Shown here: piece by piece, positions 1-8,943 of the stretch
Layout: each line of letters starts with the position of its first letter
Position numbering within the stretch: position 1 is the stretch's first letter
NCBI RefSeq assembly: GCF_900096965.1
Contig: NZ_FMYM01000004.1
Location: 1-64,000 of the forward strand
Length of the DNA stretch: 64,000 nt
From: Shouchella lonarensis
GTDB lineage: Bacteria; Bacillota; Bacilli; Bacillales; Bacillaceae_D
Direction of reading: 5' to 3'
Notes under the pieces: model-generated
Databases searched by the model: none
Told to the model about the DNA's origin: nothing
What the model saw: the letters and a program-made list of their open reading frames with translations, nothing else
Made by a program: the position numbers and the translations under genes

Positions 1-95
1 TTTAACAGAGTGGGCGATTTTTTTGTGTTTTTTTGTTTGAAAAACAGAAAAAGCTGTCCTAAAGGTCATTTTTTACGACCTTTTGGGACAGCCCC
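1..95 (-). mobile_element. Terminal end of an IS1182-type insertion sequence (rest lies upstream of the window)
   Basis: This stretch is nearly identical to positions 54255-54350, which is the 5' end of a recognisable IS1182-family transposase remnant read on the minus strand. It finishes with the terminal sequence CCTTTTGGGACAGCCCC and contains a hairpin (arms 53-67 and 77-92). After the CCCCTT the two copies diverge, which marks the element boundary at about 95. By analogy the transposase would run leftward, outside the window, so completeness cannot be judged. Confidence 0.75.
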
Positions 96-259
96 TTGTT
101 TATTAGCCGTTTTTTTTACAACATATGTGACCGTTGTTCACTTTGATTCAAGAGCTGTTTTTAGCGCTCGTATTTCCTCTAGTATCACACCTGTCTGCCC
201 GTCTGTCTCACTAAAAACACCTTGCCCACAACTGGACAAGGTGCTCCAAAATCCCTTCC

Positions 260-613
260 TCAACACTCTTCCGGCGTTCCCTCGTTCGTCGCCGTCCGAA
301 AAGATGAGCCACAACCGCAATTGGCAATCGCATTCGGGTTATCAATTGTAAACCCGCCGCCCATCATGTTTTGCTTATAGTCAATAACAAGGCCATTCAC
401 AATCGGTGTACTTTCTTTATCGACCAAGACGCCAAGCCCATCTATTTCCATATACGTATCTTCTTCGTTACGCGTCTCATCAAAACCCATGCTATATGAA
501 AGTCCGGAACAGCCCCCGCCTTTCACGCCGATACGGAGCATCAATTGTTCATTTCCTTCGTCTTCCTTCATCGCTTGAATATGCCCAAGCGCACTTTCTG
601 TAATGGTAATCAT
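260..613 (-). CDS. yutM: A-type iron-sulfur carrier protein (HesB/IscA/ErpA family)
   Basis: A 117-residue protein, the usual size for A-type Fe-S carriers, which pass Fe-S clusters to apoproteins in the cytoplasm. The three conserved cluster ligands are visible: Cys35 in the GGGCSG motif, and Cys99 and Cys101 in NCGCG near the C-terminus. The start has an AGGTG-type ribosome-binding site about 10 bases upstream. Its neighbours dapF, yuzB, yutJ and yutI match my memory of the B. subtilis yut region, which supports the YutM assignment. It probably works alongside YutI and the SUF proteins encoded further along. Confidence 0.9.
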   Translation of the reverse strand: MITITESALGHIQAMKEDEGNEQLMLRIGVKGGGCSGLSYSMGFDETRNEEDTYMEIDGLGVLVDKESTPIVNGLVIDYKQNMMGGGFTIDNPNAIANCGCGSSFRTATNEGTPEEC

Positions 614-743
614 TCTTTACACCTCCATCAATTCATTCTCCTTCCAGTATAAACGACTTTCGTCCAGTCACTCAAGCTTTGCGATCGACAAGGATAAAGG
701 AAGTGTTTTAGACAATTCTCTTCTTTTCGCCACAATTTTGTAG

Positions 744-749
744 TATAAT
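744..749 (+). promoter_or_regulatory. -10 box of the mqnE promoter
   Basis: A perfect TATAAT is followed 62 bases later by the mqnE start codon. It overlaps an upstream in-frame ATG at 748, so that ATG would lie at or before the transcription start. This argues for translation beginning at 811. The matching -35 (around 721, TTCTTT) is poor. Confidence 0.5.
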
Positions 750-810
750 GGATCGGGAGTATTGTCATATAGACAGATGGAATCTTGGAGGAGGAAGGGG
801 ACTGCCGAAT

Positions 811-1908
811 ATGAGTGTACTACTGGCAGATACAGCACTAACAGACATTAAAGACAAAGTTCTCGCCGGTGAGCGTCTGACGATTGCCGACGGTTTAACC
901 TTATATGAAACACCGGATTTACTTGGTGTGGCTCAACTCGCCAACATTGTAAATGAACGTAAAAATGGACAAAACGTCTATTTTATTGAAAACTTATATA
1001 TCAATCCAACCAATGTATGCGAAGCAAATTGTAGTTTCTGTGGCTTTAAACGCAAGCCTGGTGAAGAAGGCGCCTACACGATGGATGAGGAAGCGTTATT
1101 AAAATATATCTCTGATCGTTGGAATGATAACATCCGCGAATTCCACATTGTGGGCGGACACAATCATGAAGTTGGCTTTGATTACTACGTTAATACCGTT
1201 AAAATATTGAAAAAGCATTATCCGCATGTCACCGTCAAAGCTTACACCGGTGCTGAAATTGAATTCTTTTCGCGCTTAGCAGGCATTTCAATGAAAGAAG
1301 TCATCCAAACGCTCATGGATGCTGGCTTGTCTACATTGACTGGGGGCGGGGCAGAAATTTTAACAGAACGTTATCGGGCAATCATGAGTCCCGACAAAGC
1401 GTCAACAGATCAGTGGCTTGAAGCACATGAAACAGCGCACAACCTCGGCTTACGGACGCATTCGACGATGCTATATGGTTCAGTTGAAACAAAAGAAGAG
1501 CGACTCATTCATATGGCGCGCGTGCGCGAACTACAAGACCGCACGAATGGTTTTATGGTGTTTATCCCACTCGCGATGCAACCGAAAAATGTGAAAGCTG
1601 GCCTCAACCGTCGCACATCGGCTTACGATGACATGCGTACGATTGCCATTGCCCGCTTAATGCTTGATAACTTTGATCACATTAAAGCGTACTGGATTAA
1701 CATTGGTGTACAACTGACACAAATGGCGCTCACATTCGGTTCAAGTGACATTCATGGCACATTGATTGAAGAACGCATCTCGCACTCGGTCGGGGCACTG
1801 ACGTCAATGGGGATCACCCGCAAAGAATTGATTCATATGATCAAGAGTGCCGGGAAAATTCCCGTTGAGCGCGACACGTTCTATAACGTTATTAAGAAAT
1901 ATGAGTAA
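811..1908 (+). CDS. mqnE: Aminofutalosine synthase (radical SAM enzyme of the futalosine menaquinone pathway)
   Basis: MqnE joins 3-[(1-carboxyvinyl)oxy]benzoate to SAM-derived adenosyl to give 6-amino-6-deoxyfutalosine in the alternative menaquinone route. The 365-residue product carries the radical SAM cysteines Cys70, Cys74 and Cys77 (CEANCSFC) after an INPTN segment. It then has HIVGG and the GGGAEI block typical of MqnE, which helps separate it from the related MqnC. The start at 811 has GGAGGAGGAAGGGG 10 bases upstream. A longer in-frame start at 748 overlaps the -10 box and is unlikely. No other mqn gene is in the window. MqnC is the main alternative. Confidence 0.88.
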   Translation: MSVLLADTALTDIKDKVLAGERLTIADGLTLYETPDLLGVAQLANIVNERKNGQNVYFIENLYINPTNVCEANCSFCGFKRKPGEEGAYTMDEEALLKYISDRWNDNIREFHIVGGHNHEVGFDYYVNTVKILKKHYPHVTVKAYTGAEIEFFSRLAGISMKEVIQTLMDAGLSTLTGGGAEILTERYRAIMSPDKASTDQWLEAHETAHNLGLRTHSTMLYGSVETKEERLIHMARVRELQDRTNGFMVFIPLAMQPKNVKAGLNRRTSAYDDMRTIAIARLMLDNFDHIKAYWINIGVQLTQMALTFGSSDIHGTLIEERISHSVGALTSMGITRKELIHMIKSAGKIPVERDTFYNVIKKYE

Positions 1909-1911
1909 ATA

Positions 1912-1936
1912 AAAAAACACCGCCTGAGCGGTGTTT
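1912..1936. terminator. Bidirectional rho-independent terminator between mqnE and dapF
   Basis: The stem AACACCGC / GCGGTGTT with a CTGA loop is flanked by A-runs on the left and T-runs on the right. It can therefore end both the rightward mqnE and the leftward dapF transcripts, which converge here. Confidence 0.9.
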
Positions 1937-1942
1937 TTGTAG

Positions 1943-2791
1943 TTACATATGCGCTTCTCCTGTACAAATATACGCTGCTGGCCCTTGCATATGAACGGTC
2001 CCGTCGACCGCCCATGTAATTGTGAGATCTCCACCTGGTAAATGTACGCATACCGGTTCTCCCTGCTTTGTATGACCGTTCAACACACCAGCGACAACGG
2101 CCGCACACGCGCCGGTCCCACATGCTTCCGTCATACCCGAACCCCGCTCCCAGACACGGAAACGATATTCAGTTGACGATAACACCTCGACAAACTCGAC
2201 ATTGACCCCGTCTGGAAAGCGTTCATCCGTAGATAGTGCCTTGCCAAACGTTGCGACAGGGGCCGGCTCGACGTCTGGCACGAATAACACTGCGTGTGGA
2301 TTGCCCATCGAGACAGCGGTGATCCATGCTGTTTCTCCACCAACAGAGATCTCCTCATTCACTACGGATTCCTTTCCCTCTCCAAGCATAGGAATTGCAT
2401 TGCGCGCGAGCACCGGCGTCCCCATATTGACTGTCACTGTTTCCACAATACGAGTCTCATTGATATGAACAGTGACTGAAACAATTCCACCAAGTGTCTC
2501 TATACAAAACTTTTCCGCTGACACGAGGCCATGTTCAAAACTATACTTTGCCACGCAGCGCAAACCATTGCCACAGTTTTTCGCTTCTGATCCATCAAGA
2601 TTAAAAATGCGCATCCGCACGTCCGCCCGCTCAGATGGACCTATTAAAATGAGGCCATCACTACCGATGCCGGTATTCCGGTTTGACAAGTTGATCGCGA
2701 GTGTACGAAGCGATTCCTCTTCTAACACTTCTTCAAACAAATTAACATAAATATAGCTGTTACCGAGCCCATGCATTTTTGTAAACTTCAT
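1943..2791 (-). CDS. dapF: Diaminopimelate epimerase
   Basis: Converts LL- to meso-diaminopimelate for lysine and peptidoglycan synthesis. The 282-residue protein starts [11 protein letters not shown], the family's N-terminal signature. It has both catalytic cysteines: Cys73 in NCGNGLRC, and one near residue 222 in EACGTGACA. The ATG at 2791 has a GTGAGGA site five bases upstream. An in-frame extension to 2836 lacks such support and overlaps the upstream gene. The gene follows the small 2799-3041 gene and appears co-transcribed with yuzB. Confidence 0.96.
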   Translation of the reverse strand: MKFTKMHGLGNSYIYVNLFEEVLEEESLRTLAINLSNRNTGIGSDGLILIGPSERADVRMRIFNLDGSEAKNCGNGLRCVAKYSFEHGLVSAEKFCIETLGGIVSVTVHINETRIVETVTVNMGTPVLARNAIPMLGEGKESVVNEEISVGGETAWITAVSMGNPHAVLFVPDVEPAPVATFGKALSTDERFPDGVNVEFVEVLSSTEYRFRVWERGSGMTEACGTGACAAVVAGVLNGHTKQGEPVCVHLPGGDLTITWAVDGTVHMQGPAAYICTGEAHM

Positions 2792-2798
2792 CTTTTCC

Positions 2799-3041
2799 TC
2801 ACTTCCGTAACGGCTCATCTGCCCAAAAGTAATCATCGTCTGCTTCTAAAATCGGGAAAATGGCATGACAACATGGCATGACCCATTCCACTTTCTTTTG
2901 TTCCTTCATTCTCTCTAGTTGACGCGAACCAATTTGCGTCAGTACCTGCTCTTGCCCACAATAGGGACAAGCAGACACGTAAATGTCTTTTCCAGATACT
3001 TCATAAGGCCATGTATGGCTGAATGGTAAGACGGTCACCAC
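2799..3041 (-). CDS. Small hypothetical protein with CxxC motif
   Basis: An 80-residue protein lying between yuzB and dapF with short spacers, so very likely in one operon with them. It carries CPYCGQ around residues 25-30 and a second PCCH cluster near residue 57. Together these could bind a metal (a zinc-ribbon-like arrangement), but I do not recognise the family. Translation probably starts at one of two adjacent GTG codons (3041/3038), placed just downstream of GGAGGGA. Function unknown. Confidence 0.7.
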   Translation of the reverse strand: MVTVLPFSHTWPYEVSGKDIYVSACPYCGQEQVLTQIGSRQLERMKEQKKVEWVMPCCHAIFPILEADDDYFWADEPLRK

Positions 3042-3062
3042 CCATCGCTCCCTCCGCTTCCC

Positions 3063-3299
3063 TTAAAATAACGGGTTCTCTTCAATATGTTGATAAATAT
3101 TTTTGACAAGTTCTTCTGGCGTCTCACCTGACACATAATCACCATTTACAAGTGCAAAATAATCACACGCACATGTACCACAATGATTTAGACAACCATA
3201 CTCAATAATATCAAGATTTGGGTCACGTTCTAGCACTTCCATTGCGTCATGGGCTCCGCTAGCCAAATTACTGACACAAAACTCTATAATTGGTCTCAT
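3063..3299 (-). CDS. yuzB: YuzB-family (UPF0349) protein
   Basis: A 78-residue protein with an N-terminal [12 protein letters not shown] segment and a [10 protein letters not shown] cysteine cluster in the middle, which fits the UPF0349/DUF1450 family. It resembles a short thioredoxin-fold ferredoxin-like module. Its position beside a divergent yutJ and upstream of dapF matches the B. subtilis arrangement. A metal or cluster role is suggested by the cysteines but is not established. The ATG is preceded by an AGGTGAAAG site. Confidence 0.85.
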   Translation of the reverse strand: MRPIIEFCVSNLASGAHDAMEVLERDPNLDIIEYGCLNHCGTCACDYFALVNGDYVSGETPEELVKNIYQHIEENPLF

Positions 3300-3577
3300 C
3301 TTTCTTTCACCTCAAAAATTATGCTACGCTGTCTGTCGTCTAAAGTCAATCTTTGTCGTCCTCCCCAATCACCAAGCAAATGTTTCCGTAACAAAACGTT
3401 CGAAAATGGTTGTGGAACGGTTATGAAATCGGTATAATCAAAACTGACTAGGGTAATTCCCTTTATCAGAAAGCGCTCTTATAAAAACATGCGATTTTCC
3501 TATACATTTACACATGCTATTGACATCACTTTTCCTCATCACCTTAAGGGCAATTTTACATAAAAGGAGACTTTTTC

Positions 3578-4645
3578 ATGAAAAAACTCGTCGTTCTCGG
3601 TGCTGGCTACGGAGGCATGCGCATTTTACAACGCCTGCTGCCCAATGACCTGCCTAAGGATTGGGAAATTATTTTAATCGATCAATTACCTTATCACTGC
3701 TTAAAAACCGAATACTATGCGCTCGCCGCCGGAACCGCTACAGATCAACATTTACGTGTGCCTCTCCCAAAAGACGACCGTCTCACTGTGAAATATGCAA
3801 CGGTCACAAATATTTCTCTTGCTGATCACATCGTAACGGTTGAAAAGGGGGAACAAATCTCGTTCGACAAACTCGTTATAGGGCTTGGCTGCACGGATAA
3901 TTTCCATGGCGTTCAAGGTGCTGATCTTTATGCTCATAGCATTCAAACGATGGGTGCGACCCGTAAAACGTATGAATTACTAAGTAACGTCCGACCAGAA
4001 GGGACGGTTTCCATCGTTGGTGGCGGACTAAGTGGGGTAGAATTGGCGAGCGAACTGCGCGAAAGCCGCCCTGATTTAACGATTCGTCTTTTTGATCGTG
4101 GTGAATCGATTTTGTCTGTGTTTCCTAAAAAACTAAGTGAATATGTACAAAGTTGGTTTATTGAACACGGCGTCGATGTGAAAAACAATGCCAACATTAC
4201 AAAAGTCGAACCAGGTGCCATTTATAATCACAATGAACGCATTGAAACCGATGCCGTCATTTGGACAGCTGGCGTACAACCAGTTGAGATCGTTCGTGCC
4301 CTCGATGTAGAAAAAGATCGATCTGGCCGTGTCATCTTAACCCCACAGCATTTCATACCGGGTCATCCTGATGTCTTTGTTGTCGGCGACTGTGCAAGCT
4401 TACCTTATGCCCCAAGCGCACAGCTTGCTGAAGGACAAGCAGAACAAATCGTCACCATTTTAAAGCTTCAATGGAAGGACGACACATTACCGGAAAAGAT
4501 GCCACAAATTAAACTAAAAGGCGTACTCGGTTCACTTGGCAAAAAGCACGGATTTGGTATGATGGGCGATCGTCCACTCACAGGGCGTGTCCCACGCTTA
4601 TTAAAAAGTGGCGTGCTTTGGATGTACAAATATCATTCTGGTTGA
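3578..4645 (+). CDS. yutJ: Type II NADH dehydrogenase-like flavoprotein
   Basis: A 355-residue pyridine nucleotide-disulfide oxidoreductase of the NDH-2 type. Such enzymes move electrons from NAD(P)H to quinone at the membrane surface without pumping protons. An FAD-binding GAGYGG motif sits at residues 8-13. A second Rossmann motif, VGGGLSGVELA, lies near residues 143-153 for NAD(P)H. A VFVVGDCA segment near residue 270 binds FAD. Start at ATG 3578 with AAAAGGAGA upstream. A TTGACA at 3520-3525 may be its -35, but the -10 is weak. It converges on yuzD with a 6-base gap. The exact acceptor is not deducible. Confidence 0.88.
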   Translation: MKKLVVLGAGYGGMRILQRLLPNDLPKDWEIILIDQLPYHCLKTEYYALAAGTATDQHLRVPLPKDDRLTVKYATVTNISLADHIVTVEKGEQISFDKLVIGLGCTDNFHGVQGADLYAHSIQTMGATRKTYELLSNVRPEGTVSIVGGGLSGVELASELRESRPDLTIRLFDRGESILSVFPKKLSEYVQSWFIEHGVDVKNNANITKVEPGAIYNHNERIETDAVIWTAGVQPVEIVRALDVEKDRSGRVILTPQHFIPGHPDVFVVGDCASLPYAPSAQLAEGQAEQIVTILKLQWKDDTLPEKMPQIKLKGVLGSLGKKHGFGMMGDRPLTGRVPRLLKSGVLWMYKYHSG

Positions 4646-4651
4646 TCCATC

Positions 4652-4960
4652 TCACAGCGAAAGGGCCGCTATTTTTTCCGTAATCACTTTCAAACTTGGG
4701 TTCCCTTCCGCAACTACGTCGCCATTTAACACAACGAGTGGATATATATACTCATCGTTTAAAATCTTCATTGCCCACATCTGATCTTCATCCGTGCTAG
4801 GACTGTCAATATCAACATAGCGGAAAACAAGCGGTAGTTCAGGAAACTTTCTCCAGAGGGCCGCCTCTAACCACGTCTTTGTCTCTTGCGATGACGGCAT
4901 CTGTACACAGCCAGGACAAGGGCGATTGGCACCGTAAACCGTCACAGAGATTCTCTTCAT
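4652..4960 (-). CDS. yuzD: YuzD-family thioredoxin-fold protein (DUF1462)
   Basis: About 102 residues, starting MKRISVTVYGAN and followed by a CPGC redox-like pair (Cys15, Cys18) in a predicted thioredoxin-like fold. The cis-Pro-type segment YPLVVLNG lies near residue 78. The family is conserved next to yutI and yutJ in bacilli, hinting at a link to Fe-S assembly or redox control, but its biochemical role is unknown. The ATG at 4960 has GGAGGAAAGG upstream. A GTG nine bases further upstream is a possible alternative start. Confidence 0.85.
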   Translation of the reverse strand: MKRISVTVYGANRPCPGCVQMPSSQETKTWLEAALWRKFPELPLVFRYVDIDSPSTDEDQMWAMKILNDEYIYPLVVLNGDVVAEGNPSLKVITEKIAALSL

Positions 4961-5097
4961 ATGGCTCACACCTTTCCTCCACTTAGCGTACACGACCTAA
5001 GTGAGTAAGTGCAACTATTACGCTTACAAGTCTTCTGCATGGATTTTTTTGCGCTGGGCGATTATAATGGAAGGAGATAAGAAAGGAGAGATGTCCA

Positions 5098-5337
5098 ATG
5101 ACCACCGGTGCAGATGTCATCGAACAAGTCCAAGAAGTCCTTGATAAACTTCGTCCATTTTTGCTTCGTGATGGCGGAGACGTAGAACTTGTAGATGTAG
5201 AGGACGGCATTGTAAAAGTACGACTGCTTGGCGCATGCGGATCTTGTCCGAGCTCAACGATCACACTAAAAGCAGGTATTGAACGGGCACTACTTGAAGA
5301 AGTTCCGGGCATTATTGAGATCGAACAAGTTTTTTAA
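5098..5337 (+). CDS. yutI: NifU C-terminal-domain Fe-S scaffold/carrier
   Basis: A 79-residue stand-alone NifU C-terminal domain with the cluster-binding pair Cys47 and Cys50 in GACGSCPSS. Proteins of this kind (YutI, Nfu) carry or transfer [4Fe-4S] clusters. A strong AAAGGAGAG site lies 7-8 bases before the ATG. It is divergent from yuzD and followed by a bidirectional terminator. Together with YutM and SUF it completes an Fe-S delivery set inside this window. Confidence 0.92.
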   Translation: MTTGADVIEQVQEVLDKLRPFLLRDGGDVELVDVEDGIVKVRLLGACGSCPSSTITLKAGIERALLEEVPGIIEIEQVF

Positions 5338-5349
5338 ACACATATATTT

Positions 5350-5384
5350 AAAGCGCGCTTCTGCTCTGAGAAAGCGCGCTTTTT
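5350..5384. terminator. Bidirectional terminator after yutI
   Basis: Two copies of AAGCGCGCTT, each self-complementary and complementary to the other, form a stem around CTGCTCTGAG and run into TTTTTCTC. It lies between two convergent genes and can serve both. Confidence 0.85.
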
Positions 5385-5391
5385 CTCATCT

Positions 5392-5967
5392 TTACCGCTC
5401 GCACCGTAGTTTTACCCACACCCAGACAGCAATGATCAAGCTACCAAACATATTAAAAATTAAATCCACCATTGTATCAAAGTTATCGTCTTGCAATGTC
5501 ATGTCAAACCATTCATCGCAAACAAATTCAAAAACTTCCCAAATGACTGCACCAAGAGCACCAAAAGAGAGTACAAACAAACATACAAAGAAAGGTGCTA
5601 TGCTCACGCCACCCGAACGGTGCGTAAAGTATTTGTACAGATAGAAAGCCACAATAGGCAATAAAACCCCACTCATGAAGTGAAGCCATTTATCCCACCA
5701 ACCGATCAAGTCGTACCATTCCATAATGGGTCCGAGATATTGTGAACCAAACACGAATGCAAGATAAAAAATCACTAGCCATAAAGGGAGATAAAACCTC
5801 GCTAGCCATCCAAGTAATGGTGGCATTAATCCGCTGATGACCCCAGATAAAGCGATGAGCACTTTGTCACCACTGCCATCCATGGCATAATAAATTGCTA
5901 CAATGCCCATCAGTACCATATATAGTCCGCATACAACCCACATTTTAATCATCTTTGTTTTCATCAT
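5392..5967 (-). CDS. Multi-pass membrane protein (DUF2238/YjdF-like)
   Basis: About 191 residues with roughly six hydrophobic segments. Between them are the conserved-looking patterns WDKWLHFMSG (near residues 85-95) and GAVIWEVFEFVCDEWFD (near residues 140-156), which are typical of DUF2238 membrane proteins. Acidic and His residues in these motifs could bind a metal, but no function is established. The likely start is ATG 5967 with GGGGGG upstream. The longer reading frame to 6021 lacks a site and crowds the neighbouring yutH stop codon. Confidence 0.75.
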   Translation of the reverse strand: MMKTKMIKMWVVCGLYMVLMGIVAIYYAMDGSGDKVLIALSGVISGLMPPLLGWLARFYLPLWLVIFYLAFVFGSQYLGPIMEWYDLIGWWDKWLHFMSGVLLPIVAFYLYKYFTHRSGGVSIAPFFVCLFVLSFGALGAVIWEVFEFVCDEWFDMTLQDDNFDTMVDLIFNMFGSLIIAVWVWVKLRCER

Positions 5968-6021
5968 AACCCCCCAACAACATACTCTCCTCACTATGCA
6001 CGTAAACAAGCAAATATACAC

Positions 6022-7062
6022 CTATCTCCTAGGTAACCAGTCTAACTTCGGCAACGTACTTCTCTGCTTCACACGTGCCTCCTCAGCCAATTCTGCAAGT
6101 AGCTGTTCATTTCCCTTTTCTGTGTCCAACAATACTTTGAAATCCTCGGCAATGCCTCCCCGCTCTTCCGGTACTTGCGCACGATAATAATCCTCAATAA
6201 TCTCAAAATAATGTAACGGAAATAATAAGCGCGCGTAGAGCAAATGCCATGTGAAGGGTGTCAATGGTTGCTGTTCTTCATACCCATTCAAAAAAGTAAA
6301 TATTGGTGCAACTGTATACGATTGTGGATCGTCTTTCCTTGTACTACGAATCCACTCTGCCAAATCTCGTGCTGGATGGTCAAATAAAAAAGATGTTGGC
6401 GGTTTAATGACATCTCCACGTTCAGACATATACAACCATGTCCGATCGTTAAAACGATAATGACTAATTGTACCAGCATCTAAAGGAGATCTATATAAAT
6501 CTAACTGCGCATCCACAGCAAATTGAATGGCATTTTCAGCAAGCCCCATGAAATAAGGATACGTATATAAAAATAATTCATCAATCTCCGTTTGTGGTCC
6601 TCTTGAAAATACAGTAACATACCATTCTTCTAGTTGTTCTAAGCGCTTCTCCCATAACGCTGGCCAATCGTTCACTGCAAGGTCTTGAAAGTGACTTGCT
6701 CCTTGTTGTCCACGCAAATGCCAGCCACGCAACTCACGTCCTAGATCAGCCACTGATTGGATCTTTGTGCCACGCCATCCACCCCCGTCAACATTTGGCA
6801 ATGGAAACAAATACACATCTTGACCATCCACAAGTGCAGACAATTGTTCTGTTCGTGTTGGATGTAACGTTAACACAGACGGATCGCCTGCTTGATACAT
6901 ATACGTTGAAAATCTGACCATATCACTTTCTTCACAAATACACTCTTCCTTAGGCATGAGCAAGTACGGCTGATCATTTGCCGTGAAACCTTCATAATCA
7001 CCTACGTAAAAACGGTCTTCACAGTACAATTTATAGAAGTCATAAACATTACGTTCTAGCAA
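6022..7062 (-). CDS. yutH: YutH-like spore coat protein with aminoglycoside kinase-like fold
   Basis: Resembles B. subtilis YutH, a CotS/YutH-type spore coat protein with a degenerate kinase fold. I chose the TTG at 7062. It lies eight bases after a strong GGGGAGGG site and gives 346 residues, close to the family length. ATG codons at 7113 and 7119 have no good site and would add an unusual N-terminal extension. A HYRFNDRTWLY stretch in the middle sits where the kinase catalytic loop would be, without a clear catalytic Asp-Asn pair. It is divergent from pgpA. A role in the spore coat is inferred from family and synteny. Confidence 0.8.
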   Translation of the reverse strand: MLERNVYDFYKLYCEDRFYVGDYEGFTANDQPYLLMPKEECICEESDMVRFSTYMYQAGDPSVLTLHPTRTEQLSALVDGQDVYLFPLPNVDGGGWRGTKIQSVADLGRELRGWHLRGQQGASHFQDLAVNDWPALWEKRLEQLEEWYVTVFSRGPQTEIDELFLYTYPYFMGLAENAIQFAVDAQLDLYRSPLDAGTISHYRFNDRTWLYMSERGDVIKPPTSFLFDHPARDLAEWIRSTRKDDPQSYTVAPIFTFLNGYEEQQPLTPFTWHLLYARLLFPLHYFEIIEDYYRAQVPEERGGIAEDFKVLLDTEKGNEQLLAELAEEARVKQRSTLPKLDWLPRR

Positions 7063-7174
7063 TGATTGTCCCTCCCCGCACAAACCTGTTATGATTAGTG
7101 TATGATGACCCATTCGCATAAAATGTATGTTTCTACCGTAGACTAAAAGAAAAATGCACTTGAGGAGGAAATTC

Positions 7175-7663
7175 ATGACTTACGATGCAGTTGAACAAAA
7201 AGCACGGACTTGGCTAGATGAACGTGGCGTCAAGCTTGAAGACATCGCAGAACTCGTTTATTTTTTACAAAAAAAGTATCACCCAAACTTGACAATGGAC
7301 ATGTGTTTAGAAAATGTTGACCGCGTTTTGGCAAAGCGTGAAGTACAAAACGCTATCCTCACAGGTATTCAACTAGATGTTTTAACAGAGAAAGGCGTAT
7401 TAGAAAAACCATTGCAACAGATGCTTGAACAAGATGAAGGGCTATACGGTGTGGATGAAATTATTGCTTTTGCAATTGTAAATGTGTATGGTTCTATTGG
7501 TTTTACAAACTATGGATACATTGATAAAGAAAAACCTGGTATCTTGAAACAGTTAAATAGCAAGTCTTCTGGTCAGTGTCATACTTTTCTTGATGACATT
7601 GTAGGAGCCATTGCCGCGGCTGCCTCTAGTAGGCTCGCGCACCGAAAAGCAAACGTGGAATAA
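7175..7663 (+). CDS. pgpA: Phosphatidylglycerophosphatase A family protein
   Basis: A 162-residue PgpA/YutG homologue. Enzymes of this family remove phosphate from phosphatidylglycerophosphate to make phosphatidylglycerol. Visible family marks are GVDEIIAFAIVNVYGSIGFTNYGYIDKEKPG in the middle (near residues 87-117) and FLDDIVGAIAAAAS near the C-terminus, with conserved acidic residues. The start at 7175 has GAGGAGGAAATTC directly upstream. An in-frame start 21 bases earlier is less likely. It is adjacent to yutH as in bacilli and is followed by a terminator. Confidence 0.88.
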   Translation: MTYDAVEQKARTWLDERGVKLEDIAELVYFLQKKYHPNLTMDMCLENVDRVLAKREVQNAILTGIQLDVLTEKGVLEKPLQQMLEQDEGLYGVDEIIAFAIVNVYGSIGFTNYGYIDKEKPGILKQLNSKSSGQCHTFLDDIVGAIAAAASSRLAHRKANVE

Positions 7664-7694
7664 GTCGGCTATAGACCGATGAACTTACCATATA

Positions 7695-7736
7695 AAAACG
7701 CCTCACAAAGTCTATAAAAACTTCGTGAGGCGTTTT
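7695..7736. terminator. Rho-independent terminator after pgpA
   Basis: Arms AAAACGCCTCAC and GTGAGGCGTTTT enclose a short loop. The T-run serves pgpA and the A-run on the other side lets it also serve the leftward symporter gene. Confidence 0.9.
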
Positions 7737-7754
7737 ACACATCGTCTCTCTGCC

Positions 7755-8891
7755 TTACTTATTCACCTTATCCACAATCATTGTGATGGCGCCATCCCCA
7801 GTTACATTTGTTGCTGTTCCAAAACTATCTTGCGCCATATAGAGTGCCATCATCAACCCAATTGCCGCCTCGGAGAAACCGAGCATTGACGTTAATACAC
7901 CGAGCGCCGCCACAATCGCACCACCCGGGACACCAGGAGCTGCAATCATCACAACACCTAACATGACAATGACTGAAAGCATTGCGCCAAACGATGGCAC
8001 AGAGAGATCACTTAGCACCGTCATGACAGCCATCGATGTAATGACAATTGTAATCATACTACCTGAAAGATGAATGGTCGCACATAGCGGCACTGCGAAA
8101 TCTGCCACTTCCTCTTTCACACGGTTCTTCTTCACTTGATTCAGTGTTACTGGGATTGTTGCCGCGCTACTCATCGTCCCAACTCCAGTGAAATATGCAG
8201 GCAACATCGTCTTCAACGTACGTAACGGTGATTGACCTGCAATGAAACCAGCGGTTGTAAATTGCACACACAACCACAACCAATGTGTTGCCACGACGAC
8301 AAGCAATACGAGCCCGAAAATCGACAACGTTTCATACACTTTCCCTGCCGCAGTCAATTCGGCAAAAATACCCGCAATATATATAGGTAAAAATGGAATT
8401 AATATTTTCATGATGCAACGTTCAATGATCTCTTTCCCTTCATCAAAAAAGGATTTCATCGTCGCACTTTTCGTTTTCGCTATGCCAATACCAAACAAAA
8501 ATGCCATAGCCACTGCTGTAATAACACCCATAAGAGGCAGGATTTCTATTTCAATAAATGGCTGAAACGTAGCTCCCTCTGTAATAGCGGTCGATTCCGT
8601 TGCGACCATCGGCATGATGAATTTTGCAACGAAAAACGCCAGCGTCCCCGCCAGTAAAGTCGACACATATGCTGTCCCTACTGTTACTCCAACCATTTTC
8701 CCTTGCGACTTACCTAAACTTGCTACACCTGAAGTAATGAAAAATAAAATAATAAATGGTATGACAAAACCAAGAAATTGACCGAATAGTAACTTGACCG
8801 TTACTGCCAGTCTCGTCAAGAAATCTACACCTAATAGCCCAATCCCAACTCCGACTAACATACCTATGAAAAGCTTCACGATCAATTTCAT
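7755..8891 (-). CDS. Dicarboxylate/amino acid:cation symporter (DAACS family)
   Basis: A 378-residue membrane protein with about eight transmembrane segments. It shows the DAACS hallmarks: a serine-rich GVGTMSSAATIPVT re-entrant loop near residue 255, a CATIHLSGS motif, AAPGVPGGAIV, and a final MAQDSFGTATNVTGDGA motif that in glutamate/aspartate carriers lines the substrate and sodium sites. The substrate cannot be fixed; serine/threonine or dicarboxylate are both possible. ATG 8891 is spaced eight bases from GGAGAG. A GTG at 8900 would touch that site. A cre-like sequence lies at 8925-8938. Confidence 0.9.
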   Translation of the reverse strand: MKLIVKLFIGMLVGVGIGLLGVDFLTRLAVTVKLLFGQFLGFVIPFIILFFITSGVASLGKSQGKMVGVTVGTAYVSTLLAGTLAFFVAKFIMPMVATESTAITEGATFQPFIEIEILPLMGVITAVAMAFLFGIGIAKTKSATMKSFFDEGKEIIERCIMKILIPFLPIYIAGIFAELTAAGKVYETLSIFGLVLLVVVATHWLWLCVQFTTAGFIAGQSPLRTLKTMLPAYFTGVGTMSSAATIPVTLNQVKKNRVKEEVADFAVPLCATIHLSGSMITIVITSMAVMTVLSDLSVPSFGAMLSVIVMLGVVMIAAPGVPGGAIVAALGVLTSMLGFSEAAIGLMMALYMAQDSFGTATNVTGDGAITMIVDKVNK

Positions 8892-8943
8892 TATTGTCAC
8901 TCTCCTTTACAGCGTGTGTGTATATGATAACGCTGCGATCATT

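Noticed and set aside
10..351. Open frame of 113 codons at the left edge
   Set aside because: It begins inside the IS1182 end and runs antisense through the Fe-S carrier gene; low-complexity start and no ribosome-binding site.
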